A stretch of 64,000 nt of DNA, from positions 1,798,001-1,862,000 of the forward strand of contig NW_026527054.1 of assembly GCF_027744825.2 (NCBI RefSeq), written 5' to 3'. Made by a program: the position numbers and the translations under genes. This DNA comes from Synchiropus splendidus. Lineage: Eukaryota > Chordata > Actinopteri > Syngnathiformes > Callionymidae. The notes beneath the pieces were generated by a model that searched no databases, was not told the origin of the DNA, and worked only from the letters and a program-made list of their open reading frames with translations. Positions 21,000 to 33,458 of the stretch are shown piece by piece (position 1 is the first letter of the stretch; every line of letters starts with the position of its first letter).

Positions 21000-23900
21000 A
21001 TGTTGATAACTCAGGAAAAACTCTACAGACAGCTTAGATTTAATGTGGAACTACGAGAAAGACCCTTTCTGCTACAGTGGGAGGTGAAAATTTCATGTTC
21101 TGAAGCTTCCCTACAAAGTTATGCCACAATGCAGGAAACGCGTTTTCAGCCTGAAATAAGGTCGATTCCGGAACGCCAAACATAAAAATATTGATAACTT
21201 TGGAAAAACACTTCAGACAGCTTAGATTTGATGTGCAACTACTAGAAAGACCCTTTCTGCTACAGTGGGAGTTGAAAATTTCATGTTCTGAAGCTTCACT
21301 GCAAAGTTATGTCACAATGCAGGAAACGTGTTTTCAGCCTGAGATAAGGTCGATTCCGGAACGCCAAACATAAAAATATTGATAACTTTGGAAAAACACT
21401 TCAGACAGCTTAGATTTGATGTGCAACTACTAGAAAGACCATTTCTGCTACAGTGGGAGTTGAAAATTACATGTTCTGAAGCTTCCCTGCAAAGTTATGG
21501 CACAATGCGTAAAACGCGTTTTCAGCCTGAGATGAGGTTGATTTCAGAACCCCAAACATAAAAATGTTGATAACTCAGGAAAAACTCTACAGACAGCTTA
21601 GATTTGATGTGCAACTACTAGAAAGTCCCTTTCTGCTATAGTGGGAGGAGAAAATTTCATGTTCTGAAGTCTCCCTGCAAAGTTATGGCACTATCCAGAA
21701 AACGCGTTTTCAGCCTGAGATAAGGTGGGTTCCAGAACGCCAAACATAAAAATGTTGATAACTTTGGAAAAACACATCAGACAGCTTAGATTTGATGTGG
21801 AACTACGAGAAAGACCCTTTCTGCTACAGTGGGAGGTGAAAATTTCATGTTCTGAAGCTTCCCTACAAAGTTATGCCACAATGCAGGAAACGCGTTTTCA
21901 GCCTGAAATAAGGTCGATTCCGGAACGCCAAACATAAAAATATTGATAACTTTGGAAAAACACTTCAGACAGCTTAGATTTGATGTGCAACTACTAGAAA
22001 GACCCTTTCTGCTACAGTGGGAGTTGAAAATTTCATGTACTGAAGCTTTCCTGCAAAGTTATGGCACAATGCGTAAAACGCGTTTTCAGCCTGAGATAAG
22101 GTTGATTCCGGAACGCCAAACATAAGAATGTTAATAACTTTGGAAAAACACTACAGACAACTTAGATTTGATGTGCAACTACTTTAAATACCCTTTCTGC
22201 TATAGTGGGTGGTGATAATTTCATGTTCTGAAGCTTCCCTGCAAAGTTATGGCACAATGCAGAAAACACGTTTTCAGCCTGAGATAAGGAGGGTTCCGGT
22301 ACGCCAAACATAAAAATGTTGATAACTCAGGAAAAACTCTACAGACAGCTTAGATTTGACGTGCAACTACTAGAAAGACCCATTCTGCTGTAGTGGGAGG
22401 TGAAAATTTCATGTTCTGAAGATTCCTTGCAAAGTTATGGCTCAATGCAGGAAACGCGTTTTCAGCCTGAGATAAGGTCGATTCAGGAACACCAAACATA
22501 AAAATGTTGAAAACTTTCGAAAAACACATCAGACAGCTTAGATTTGAGGTGCAACTACTAGAAAGACCCTTTCTGGTATAGTGGGAGGTGAAAATTTCAT
22601 GTTCTGAAGCTTCCCTGCAAAGTTATGGGACAATGCAGAAAACGATTTTTCATCCTGAGATAAGGTCGATTCCGGAACGCCAAACATAAAAATGTTGATA
22701 ACTTTCGAAAAACACTTCAGACAGCTTAGATTTCATGTGAAACTAGTGGAAAGACCCTTTCTGCTATAGTGGGAGCTGAAAATTTCATGTTCTGAAGCTT
22801 CCCTGCAAAGTTATGGCACAATGCAGAAAAGGCGTTTTCAGCCTGAGATAAGGTGGGTTCCGGAACGCCAAACATAAAAATGTTGATAATTTAGGAAAAA
22901 CACTTCAGACAGCTTAGATTTGATGTGCAACTACTAGAAAGACCCTTTCTGCTATAGTAGGAGGTGAACATTTCATGTTCTGACGCTTCCCTGAGAAGTT
23001 ATGGCACAATGCAGAAAACGCGTTTTCAGCCTGAGACAAGGTGGTTTCCGAACGCCAAACGTAAAAATGTTGATAACTTTGGAACAACACTTCAGACAGC
23101 TTAGATTTAATGTGCAACTACTCGAAAGACCCTTTCTGCTATAGTGGAAGGTGAAAATTTCATTTTCTGAACCTTCCCTGCAAAGTTATGGCACAATGCG
23201 TGAAACGAGTTTTCAGCCTGAGATAAGGTCGATTCCGGAACGCCAAACATAAAAATGTTGATAACTTTGGAAAAACACTTCAGACAGCTTACATTTGATG
23301 TGCAACTACTGGAAAGACCCTTTCTGCTATAGTGGGAGGTGAACATTTCATGTTCTGAAGCTTCCCTGCAAAGTTATGGCAGAATGCGTAAAACGCGTTT
23401 TCTGCCTAAGATAAGGTCGATTCCGGAACACCAAACATAAAAATATTGATAACTTTGGAAAAACACTTCAGACAGCTTAGATTTGATGTGCAACTACTAG
23501 AAAGACCCTTTCTGCTATAGCGGGAGGTGAAAATTTCATGTTCTGAAGCTTTCCTGCAAAGTTATGGCACAATGCGTAAAACGCGTTTTCAGCCTGAGAT
23601 AAGGTTGATTCCGGAACGCCAAACATAAGAATGTTGATAACTTTGGAAAAACACATCAGACAGCTTAGATTTCATGTGCAACTACTAGAAAGACCCTTTC
23701 TGCTATAGTGGGAGCTGAAAATTTCATGTTCTGAAGCTTCCCTGCAAAGTTATGGCACAATGCAGAAAAGGCGTTTTCAGCCTGAGATAAGGTGGGTTCC
23801 GGAACGCCAAACATAAAAATGTTGATAATTTAGGAAAAACACTTCAGACAGCTTAGATTTGATGTGCAACTACTAGAAAGACCCTTTCTGCTATAGTAGG

Positions 23901-24188
23901 AGGTGAACATTTCATGTTCTGAAGCTTCCCTGAGAAGTTATGGCACAATGCAGAAAACGCGTTTTCAGCCTGAGACAAGGTGGTTTCCGAACGCCAAACG
24001 TAAAAATGTTGATAACTTTGGAACAACACTTCAGACAGCTTAGATTTAATGTGCAACTACTAGAAAGACCCTTTCTGCTATAGTGGGAGGTGAAAATTTA
24101 ATTTTCTGAACCTTCCCTGCAAAGTTATGGCACAATGCGTGAAACGCGTTTTCAGCCTGAGATAAGGTCGATTCCGGAACGCCAAACA

Positions 24189-27100
24189 TAAAAATATTGA
24201 TAACTTTGGAAAAACACTTCAGACAGCTTAGATTTGATGTGCAACTACTAGAAAGACCCTTTCTGCTATAGTGGGAGGTGAAAATTTCATGTTCTGAAGC
24301 TTCCCTGCAAAGTTATGGCACAATGCAGAAAACGCGTTTTCAGCCTGTGATAAGGTGGGTTCCAGAACGCCAAACATAAAAATGTTGATAACTTTGGAAA
24401 AACTCTTCAGACAGCTTAGATTTGATGTGCAACTACTAGAAAGACCCTATCTGCTATAGTGGGAGGCGAATATTTCTTGTTCTGAAGCTTCCCTGAAAAG
24501 TTATGGCACAATGCAGAAAACGCGTTTTCGGCCTGAGATAAGGTCGATTCAGGAACACCAAACATAAAAATGTTGAAAACTTTCGAAAAACACTTCAGAC
24601 AGCTTAGATTTGATGTGCAACTACGAGAAATACCCTTTCTGCTATAGCGGGAGTTGAAAATATCATGTTCTGAAGCTTCCCGGCAAAGTTATGGCACAAT
24701 GCGTAAAACGCCTTTTCAGCCTGAGGTGAGGTTGATTTCAGAACCCCAAACATAAAAATGTTGATAACTCAGGAAAAACTCTACAGACAGCTTAGATTTG
24801 ATGTGCAACTACTAGAAAGACCCTTTCTGCTACAGTGGGAGGTGAAAATTTCATGTTCTGAAGCTTCACTGCAAAGTTATGCCACAATGCAGGAAACATG
24901 TTTTCAGCCTGAGATAAGGTCAATTCCGGAACGCCAAACATAAAAATATTGATAACTTTGGAAAAACACTTCAGACAGCTTAGATTTGATGTGCAACTAC
25001 TAGAAAGACCATTTCTGCTACAGTGGGAGTTGAAAATTACATGTTCTGAAGCTTCCCTGCAAAGTTATGGCACAATGCGTGAAACGCGTTTTCAGCCTGA
25101 GATGAGGTTGATTTCAGAACCCCAAACATAAAAATGTTGATAACTCAGGAAAAACTCTACAGACAGCTTAGATTTGATGTGCAACTACTAGAAAGTCCCT
25201 TTCTGCTATAGTGGGAGGAGAAAATTTCATGTTCTGAAGTCTCCCTGCAAAGTTATGGCACTATCCAGAAAACGCGTTTTCAGCCTGAGATAAGGTGGGT
25301 TCCAGAACGCCAAACATAAAAATGTTGATAACTTTGGAAAAACACTTCAGACAGCTTAGATTTGTTGTGCAACTACTAGAAAGACCCTTTCTGCTATAGT
25401 GTTATTTGAAAATGTCATGTTCAGAAGCTTCCCTGCAAAGTTATGGCAGAATGCGTAAATCGCGTTTTCAGCCTGAGATAAGGTCCATTCCGGAACACCA
25501 AACATAAAAATGTTGATAACTTTGGAAAAACACTTCAAACAGCTTAGATGTTACGTGCAACCATTAGAAAAACCGTTTCTGGTATAGTGGGAGGAGAAAA
25601 TTTCATGTTCTGAAGTCTCCCTGCAAAGTTATGGCACAATGCAGAAAACGCGTTTTCAGCCTGAGATGAGGTTGATTTCAGAACCCCAAACATAAAAATG
25701 TTGATAACTCAGGAAAAACTCTACAGACAGCTTAGATTTGATGTGCAACTACTAGAAAGACCCTTTCTGCTACAGTGGGAGGTGAAAATTTCATGTTCTG
25801 AAGCTTCACTGCAAAGTTATGCCACAATGCAGGAAACGTGATTTCAGCCTGAGATAAGGTCGATTCCGGAACGCCAAACATAAAAATATTGATAACTTTG
25901 GAAAAACACTTCAGACAGCTTAGATTTGATGTGCAACTACTAGAAAGACCATTTCTGCTACAGTGGGAGTTGAAAATTACATGTTCTGAAGCTTCCCTGC
26001 AAAGTTATGGCACAATGCGTAAAACGCGTTTTCAGCCTGAGATGAGGTTGATTTCAGAACCCCAAACATAAAAATGTTGATAACTCAGGAAAAACTCTAC
26101 AGACAGCTTAGATTTGATGTGCAACTACTAGAAAGTCCCTTTCTGCTATAGTGGGAGGAGAAAATTTCATGTTCTGAAGTCTCCCTGCAAAGTTATGGCA
26201 CTATCCAGAAAACGCGTTTTCAGCCTGAGATAAGGTGGGTTCCAGAACGCCAAACATAAAAATGTTGATAACTTTGGAAAAACACTTCACACAGCTTAGA
26301 TTTGTTGTGCAACAACTAGAAAGACCCTTTCTGCTATAGTGTTATTTGAAAATTTCATGTTCAGAAGCTTCCCTGCAAAGTTATGGCACAATGCGTAAAA
26401 CGCGTTTTCAGCCTGAGATAAGGGTGATTCCGGAACGCCAAACATAAGAATGTTGATAACTTTGGAAAAACACTTCAAACAGCTTAGATTTTACGTGCAA
26501 CCATTAGAAAAACCGTTTCTGGAATAGTGGGAGGAGAAAATTTCATGTTCTGAAGTCTCCCTGCAAAGTTATGGCACAATGCAGAAAACGCGTTTTCAGC
26601 CTGAGATGAGGTTGATTTCAGAACCCCAAACATAAAAATGTTGATAACTCAGGAAAAACTCTACAGACAGCTTAGATTTGATGTGGAACTACGAGAAAGA
26701 CCCTTTCTGCTACAGTGGGAGGTGAAAATTTCATGTTCTGAAGCTTCCCTACAAAGTTATGCCACAATGCAGGAAACGCGTTTTCAGCCTGAAATAAGGT
26801 CGATTCCGGAACGCCAAACATAAAAATATTGATAACTTTGGAAAAACACTTCAGACAGCTTAGATTTGATGTGCAACTACTAGAAAGACCCTTTCTGCTA
26901 CAGTGGGAGTTGAAAATTTCATGTTCTGAAGCTTTCCTGCAAAGTTATGGCACAATGCGTAAAACGCGTTTTCAGCCTGAGATAAGGTTGATTCCGGAAC
27001 GCCAAACATAAGAATGTTGATAACTTTGGAAAAACACTACAGACAACTTAGATTTGATGTGCAACTACTTTAAATACCCTTTCTGCTATAGTGGGTGGTG

Positions 27101-28886
27101 ATAATTTCATGTTCTGAAGCTTCCCTGCAAAGTTATGGCACAATGCAGAAAACACGTTTTCAGCCTGAGATAAGGAGGGTTCCGGTACGCCAAACATAAA
27201 AATGTTGATAACTCAGGAAAAACTCTACAGACAGCTTAGATTTGACGTGCAACTACTAGAAAGACCCATTCTGCTGTAGTGGGAGGTGAAAATTTCATGT
27301 TCTGAAGATTCCTTGCAAAGTTATGGCTCAATGCAGGAAACGCGTTTTCAGCCTGAGATAAGGTCGATTCAGGAACACCAAACATAAAAATGTTGAAAAC
27401 TTTCGAAAAACACATCAGACAGCTTAGATTTGAGGTGCAACTACTAGAAAGACCCTTTCTGGTATAGTGGGAGGTGAAAATTTCATGTTCTGAAGCTTCC
27501 CTGCAAAGTTATGGGACAATGCAGAAAACGATTTTTCATCCTGAGATAAGGTCGATTCCGGAACGCCAAACATAAAAATGTTGATAACTTTCGAAAAACA
27601 CTTCAGACAGCTTAGATTTCATGTGAAACTAGTGGAAAGACCCTTTCTGCTATAGTAGGAGGTGAACATTTCATGTTCTGAAGCTTCCCTGAGAAGTTAT
27701 GGCACAATGCAGAAAACGCGTTTTCAGCCTGAGACAAGGTGGTTTCCGAACGCCAAACGTAAAAATGTTGATAACTTTGGAACAACACTTCAGACAGCTT
27801 AGATTTAATGTGCCACTACTCGAAAGACCCTTTCTGCTATAGTGGAAGGTGAAAATTTCATTTTCTGAACCTTCCCTGCAAAGTTATGGCACAATGCGTG
27901 AAACGCGTTTTCAGCCTGAGATAAGGTCGATTCCGGAACGCCAAACATAAAAATGTTGATAACTTTGGAAAAACACTTCAGACAGCTTACATTTGATGTG
28001 CAACTACTGGAAAGACCCTTTCTGCTATAGTGGGAGGTGAACATTTCATGTTCTGAAGCTTCCCTGCAAAGTTATGGCAGAATGCGTAAAACGCGTTTTC
28101 AGCCTAAGATAAGGTCGATTCCGGAACACCAAACATAAAAATATTGATAACTTTGGAAAAACACTTCAGACAGCTTAGATTTGATGTGCAACTACTAGAA
28201 AGACCCTTTCTGCTATAGCGGGAGGTGAAAATTTCATGTTCTGAAGCTTTCCTGCAAAGTTATGGCACAATGCGTAAAACGCGTTTTCAGCCTGAGATAA
28301 GGTTGATTCCGGAACGCCAAACATAAGAATGTTGATAACTTTGGAAAAACACATCAGACAGCTTAGATTTCATGTGCAACTACTAGAAAGACCCTTTCTG
28401 CTATAGTGGGAGCTGAAAATTTCATGTTCTGAAGCTTCCCTGCAAAGTTATGGCACAATGCAGAAAAGGCGTTTTCAGCCTGAGATAAGGTGGGTTCCGG
28501 AACGCCAAACATAAAAATGTTGATAATTTAGGAAAAACACTTCAGACAGCTTAGATTTGATGTGCAACTACTAGAAAGACCCTTTCTGCTATAGTAGGAG
28601 GTGAACATTTCATGTTCTGAAGCTTCCCTGAGAAGTTATGGCACAATGCAGAAAACGCGTTTTCAGCCTGAGACAAGGTGGTTTCCGAACGCCAAACGTA
28701 AAAATGTTGATAACTTTGGAACAACACTTCAGACAGCTTAGATTTAATGTGCAACTACTAGAAAAACCCTTTCTGCTATAGTGGGAGGTGAAAATTTAAT
28801 TTTCTGAACCTTCCCTGCAAAGTTATGGCACAATGCGTGAAACGCGTTTTCAGCCTGAGATAAGGTCGATTCCGGAACGCCAAACA
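24189..28886 (+). repeat. Block III higher-order unit, copy 2 (4,698 bp, 25 monomers)
   Basis: Every diagnostic variant checked here reappears 4,698 bp downstream, for instance those at 24,758, 25,356, 25,889, 26,296, 26,638, 27,805 and 28,551. The length is 25 x 188 less two bases. The unit contains nested 940-bp pentamers (24,758, 25,698, 26,638). Compared with copy 1 it has lost one monomer; the join is near 27,655, where ACTAGTGGAAAGACCC runs straight into CTATAGTAGGAGG. Confidence 0.9.
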
Positions 28887-31800
28887 TAAAAATATTGATA
28901 ACTTTGGAAAAACACTTCAGACAGCTTAGATTTGATGTGCAACTACTAGAAAGACCCTTTCTGCTATAGTGGGAGGTGAAAATTTCATGTTCTGAAGCTT
29001 CCCTGCAAAGTTATGGCACAATGCAGAAAACGCGTTTTCAGCCTGTGATAAGGTGGGTTCCAGAACGCCAAACATAAAAATGTTGATAACTTTGGAAAAA
29101 CTCTTCAGACAGCTTAGATTTGATGTGCAACTACTAGAAAGACCCTATCTGCTATAGTGGGAGGCGAATATTTCTTGTTCTGAAGCTTCCCTGAAAAGTT
29201 ATGGCACAATGCAGAAAACGCGTTTTCGGCCTGAGATAAGGTCGATTCAGGAACACCAAACATAAAAATGTTGAAAACTTTCGAAAAACACTTCAGACAG
29301 CTTAGATTTGATGTGCAACTACGAGAAATACCCTTTCTGCTATAGCGGGAGTTGAAAATATTATGTTCTGAAGCTTCCTGGCAAAGTTATGGCACAATGC
29401 GTAAAACGCCTTTTCAGCCTGAGGTGAGGTTGATTTCAGAACCCCAAACATAAAAATGTTGATAACTCAGGAAAAACTCTACAGACAGCTTAGATTTGAT
29501 GTGCAACTACTAGAAAGACCCTTTCTGCTACAGTGGGAGGTGAAAATTTCATGTTCTGAAGCTTCACTGCAAAGTTATGCCACAATGCAGGAAACATGTT
29601 TTCAGCCTGAGATAAGGTCAATTCCGGAACGCCAAACATAAAAATATTGATAACTTTGGAAAAACACTTCAGACAGCTTAGATTTGATGTGCAACTACTA
29701 GAAAGACCATTTCTGCTACAGTGGGAGTTGAAAATTACATGTTCTGAAGCTTCCCTGCAAAGTTATGGCACAATGCGTGAAACGCGTTTTCAGCCTGAGA
29801 TGAGGTTGATTTCAGAACCCCAAACATAAAAATGTTGATAACTCAGGAAAAACTCTACAGACAGCTTAGATTTGATGTGCAACTACTAGAAAGTCCCTTT
29901 CTGCTATAGTGGGAGGAGAAAATTTCATGTTCTGAAGTCTCCCTGCAAAGTTATGGCACTATCCAGAAAACGCGTTTTCAGCCTGAGATAAGGTGGGTTC
30001 CAGAACGCCAAACATAAAAATGTTGATAACTTTGGAAAAACACTTCAGACAGCTTAGATTTGTTGTGCAACTACTAGAAAGACCCTTTCTGCTATAGTGT
30101 TATTTGAAAATGTCATGTTCAGAAGCTTCCCTGCAAAGTTATGGCAGAATGCGTAAATCGCGTTTTCAGCCTGAGATAAGGTCCATTCCGGAACACCAAA
30201 CATAAAAATGTTGATAACTTTGGAAAAACACTTCAAACAGCTTAGATGTTACGTGCAACCATTAGAAAAACCGTTTCTGGTATAGTGGGAGGAGAAAATT
30301 TCATGTTCTGAAGTCTCCCTGCAAAGTTATGGCACAATGCAGAAAACGCGTTTTCAGCCTGAGATGAGGTTGATTTCAGAACCCCAAACATAAAAATGTT
30401 GATAACTCAGGAAAAACTCTACAGACAGCTTAGATTTGATGTGCAACTACTAGAAAGACCCTTTCTGCTACAGTGGGAGGTGAAAATTTCATGTTCTGAA
30501 GCTTCACTGCAAAGTTATGCCACAATGCAGGAAACGTGATTTCAGCCTGAGATAAGGTCGATTCCGGAACGCCAAACATAAAAATATTGATAACTTTGGA
30601 AAAACACTTCAGACAGCTTAGATTTGATGTGCAACTACTAGAAAGACCATTTCTGCTACAGTGGGAGTTGAAAATTACATGTTCTGAAGCTTCCCTGCAA
30701 AGTTATGGCACAATGCGTAAAACGCGTTTTCAGCCTGAGATGAGGTTGATTTCAGAACCCCAAACATAAAAATGTTGATAACTCAGGAAAAACTCTACAG
30801 ACAGCTTAGATTTGATGTGCAACTACTAGAAAGTCCCTTTCTGCTATAGTGGGAGGAGAAAATTTCATGTTCTGAAGTCTCCCTGCAAAGTTATGGCACT
30901 ATCCAGAAAACGCGTTTTCAGCCTGAGATAAGGTGAGTTCCAGAACGCCAAACATAAAAATGTTGATAACTTTGGAAAAACACTTCACACAGCTTAGATT
31001 TGTTGTGCAACAACTAGAAAGACCCTTTCTGCTATAGTGTTATTTGAAAATTTCATGTTCAGAAGCTTCCCTGCAAAGTTATGGCACAATGCGTAAAACG
31101 CGTTTTCAGCCTGAGATAAGGGTGATTCCGGAACGCCAAACATAAGAATGTTGATAACTTTGGAAAAACACTTCAAACAGCTTAGATTTTACGTGCAACC
31201 ATTAGAAAAACCGTTTCTGGAATAGTGGGAGGAGAAAATTTCATGTTCTGAAGTCTCCCTGCAAAGTTATGGCACAATGCAGAAAACGCGTTTTCAGCCT
31301 GAGATGAGGTTGATTTCAGAACCCCAAACATAAAAATGTTGATAACTCAGGAAAAACTCTACAGACAGCTTAGATTTGATGTGGAACTACGAGAAAGACC
31401 CTTTCTGCTACAGTGGGAGGTGAAAATTTCATGTTCTGAAGCTTCCCTACAAAGTTATGCCACAATGCAGGAAACGCGTTTTCAGCCTGAAATAAGGTCG
31501 ATTCCGGAACGCCAAACATAAAAATATTGATAACTTTGGAAAAACACTTCAGACAGCTTAGATTTGATGTGCAACTACTAGAAAGACCCTTTCTGCTACA
31601 GTGGGAGTTGAAAATTTCATGTTCTGAAGCTTTCCTGCAAAGTTATGGCACAATGCGTAAAACGCGTTTTCAGCCTGAGATAAGGTTGATTCCGGAACGC
31701 CAAACATAAGAATGTTGATAACTTTGGAAAAACACTACAGACAACTTAGATTTGATGTGCAACTACTTTAAATACCCTTTCTGCTATAGTGGGTGGTGAT

Positions 31801-33458
31801 AATTTCATGTTCTGAAGCTTCCCTGCAAAGTTATGGCACAATGCAGAAAACACGTTTTCAGCCTGAGATAAGGAGGGTTCCGGTACGCCAAACATAAAAA
31901 TGTTGATAACTCAGGAAAAACTCTACAGACAGCTTAGATTTGACGTGCAACTACTAGAAAGACCCATTCTGCTGTAGTGGGAGGTGAAAATTTCATGTTC
32001 TGAAGATTCCTTGCAAAGTTATGGCTCAATGCAGGAAACGCGTTTTCAGCCTGAGATAAGGTCGATTCAGGAACACCAAACATAAAAATGTTGAAAACTT
32101 TCGAAAAACACATCAGACAGCTTAGATTTGAGGTGCAACTACTAGAAAGACCCTTTCTGGTATAGTGGGAGGTGAAAATTTCATGTTCTGAAGCTTCCCT
32201 GCAAAGTTATGGGACAATGCAGAAAACGATTTTTCATCCTGAGATAAGGTCGATTCCGGAACGCCAAACATAAAAATGTTGATAACTTTCGAAAAACACT
32301 TCAGACAGCTTAGATTTCATGTGAAACTAGTGGAAAGACCCTTTCTGCTATAGTAGGAGGTGAACATTTCATGTTCTGAAGCTTCCCTGAGAAGTTATGG
32401 CACAATGCAGAAAACGCGTTTTCAGCCTGAGACAAGGTGGTTTCCGAACGCCAAACGTAAAAATGTTGATAACTTTGGAACAACACTTCAGACAGCTTAG
32501 ATTTAATGTGCAACTACTCGAAAGACCCTTTCTGCTATAGTGGAAGGTGAAAATTTCATTTTCTGAACCTTCCCTGCAAAGTTATGGCACAATGCGTGAA
32601 ACGCGTTTTCAGCCTGAGATAAGGTCGATTCCGGAACGCCAAACATAAAAATGTTGATAACTTTGGAAAAACACTTCAGACAGCTTACATTTGATGTGCA
32701 ACTACTGGAAAGACCCTTTCTGCTATAGTGGGAGGTGAACATTTCATGTTCTGAAGCTTCCCTGCAAAGTTATGGCAGAATGCGTAAAACGCGTTTTCAG
32801 CCTAAGATAAGGTCGATTCCGGAACACCAAACATAAAAATATTGATAACTTTGGAAAAACACTTCAGACAGCTTAGATTTGATGTGCAACTACTAGAAAG
32901 ACCCTTTCTGCTATAGCGGGAGGTGAAAATTTCATGTTCTGAAGCTTTCCTGCAAAGTTATGGCACAATGCGTAAAACGCGTTTTCAGCCTGAGATAAGG
33001 TTGATTCCGGAACGCCAAACATAAGAATGTTGATAACTTTGGAAAAACACATCAGACAGCTTAGATTTCATGTGCAACTACTAGAAAGACCCTTTCTGCT
33101 ATAGTGGGAGCTGAAAATTTCATGTTCTGAAGCTTCCCTGCAAAGTTATGGCACAATGCAGAAAAGGCGTTTTCAGCCTGAGATAAGGTGGGTTCCGGAA
33201 CGCCAAACATAAAAATGTTGATAATTTAGGAAAAACACTTCAGACAGCTTAGATTTGATGTGCAACTACTAGAAAGACCCTTTCTGCTATAGTAGGAGGT
33301 GAACATTTCATGTTCTGAAGCTTCCCTGAGAAGTTATGGCACAATGCAGAAAACGCGTTTTCAGCCTGAGACAAGGTGGTTTCCGAACGCCAAACGTAAA
33401 AATGTTGATAACTTTGGAACAACACTTCAGACAGCTTAGATTTAATGTGCAACTACTC
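28887..33458 (+). repeat. Block III higher-order unit, copy 3 (partial)
   Basis: This copy follows copy 2 directly with the same monomer order and the same 188-bp deletion (join near 32,350). The sequence tracks copy 2 at a 4,698-bp offset until about 33,459. There copy 2 has CTACTAGAAAAACCC with GAAAATTTAATTTT, and this copy switches instead to the CTACTCGAAAGACCC monomer and enters the pentamer run. Only scattered single-base differences separate the two copies before that, such as ATATTATG near 29,360 against ATATCATG. Confidence 0.88.

Larger units (their letters stand above)
18741..24188 (+). repeat. Block III higher-order unit, copy 1 (about 29 monomers)
   Basis: This is the first of three copies of a large higher-order unit. 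Compared with the following 4,698-bp copy it differs by whole monomers. It carries an extra 752-bp (four-monomer) segment around 21,000-21,751, where the offset to copy 2 falls from 5,638 to 4,886 bp. It keeps one 188-bp monomer (about 22,760-22,948) that copies 2 and 3 have lost. It appears to lack one monomer near 18,930. Internally it contains 940-bp pentamers starting at 19,120, 20,060 and 21,000, and a 939-bp pentamer pair starting at 22,914 and 23,853. Confidence 0.85.
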
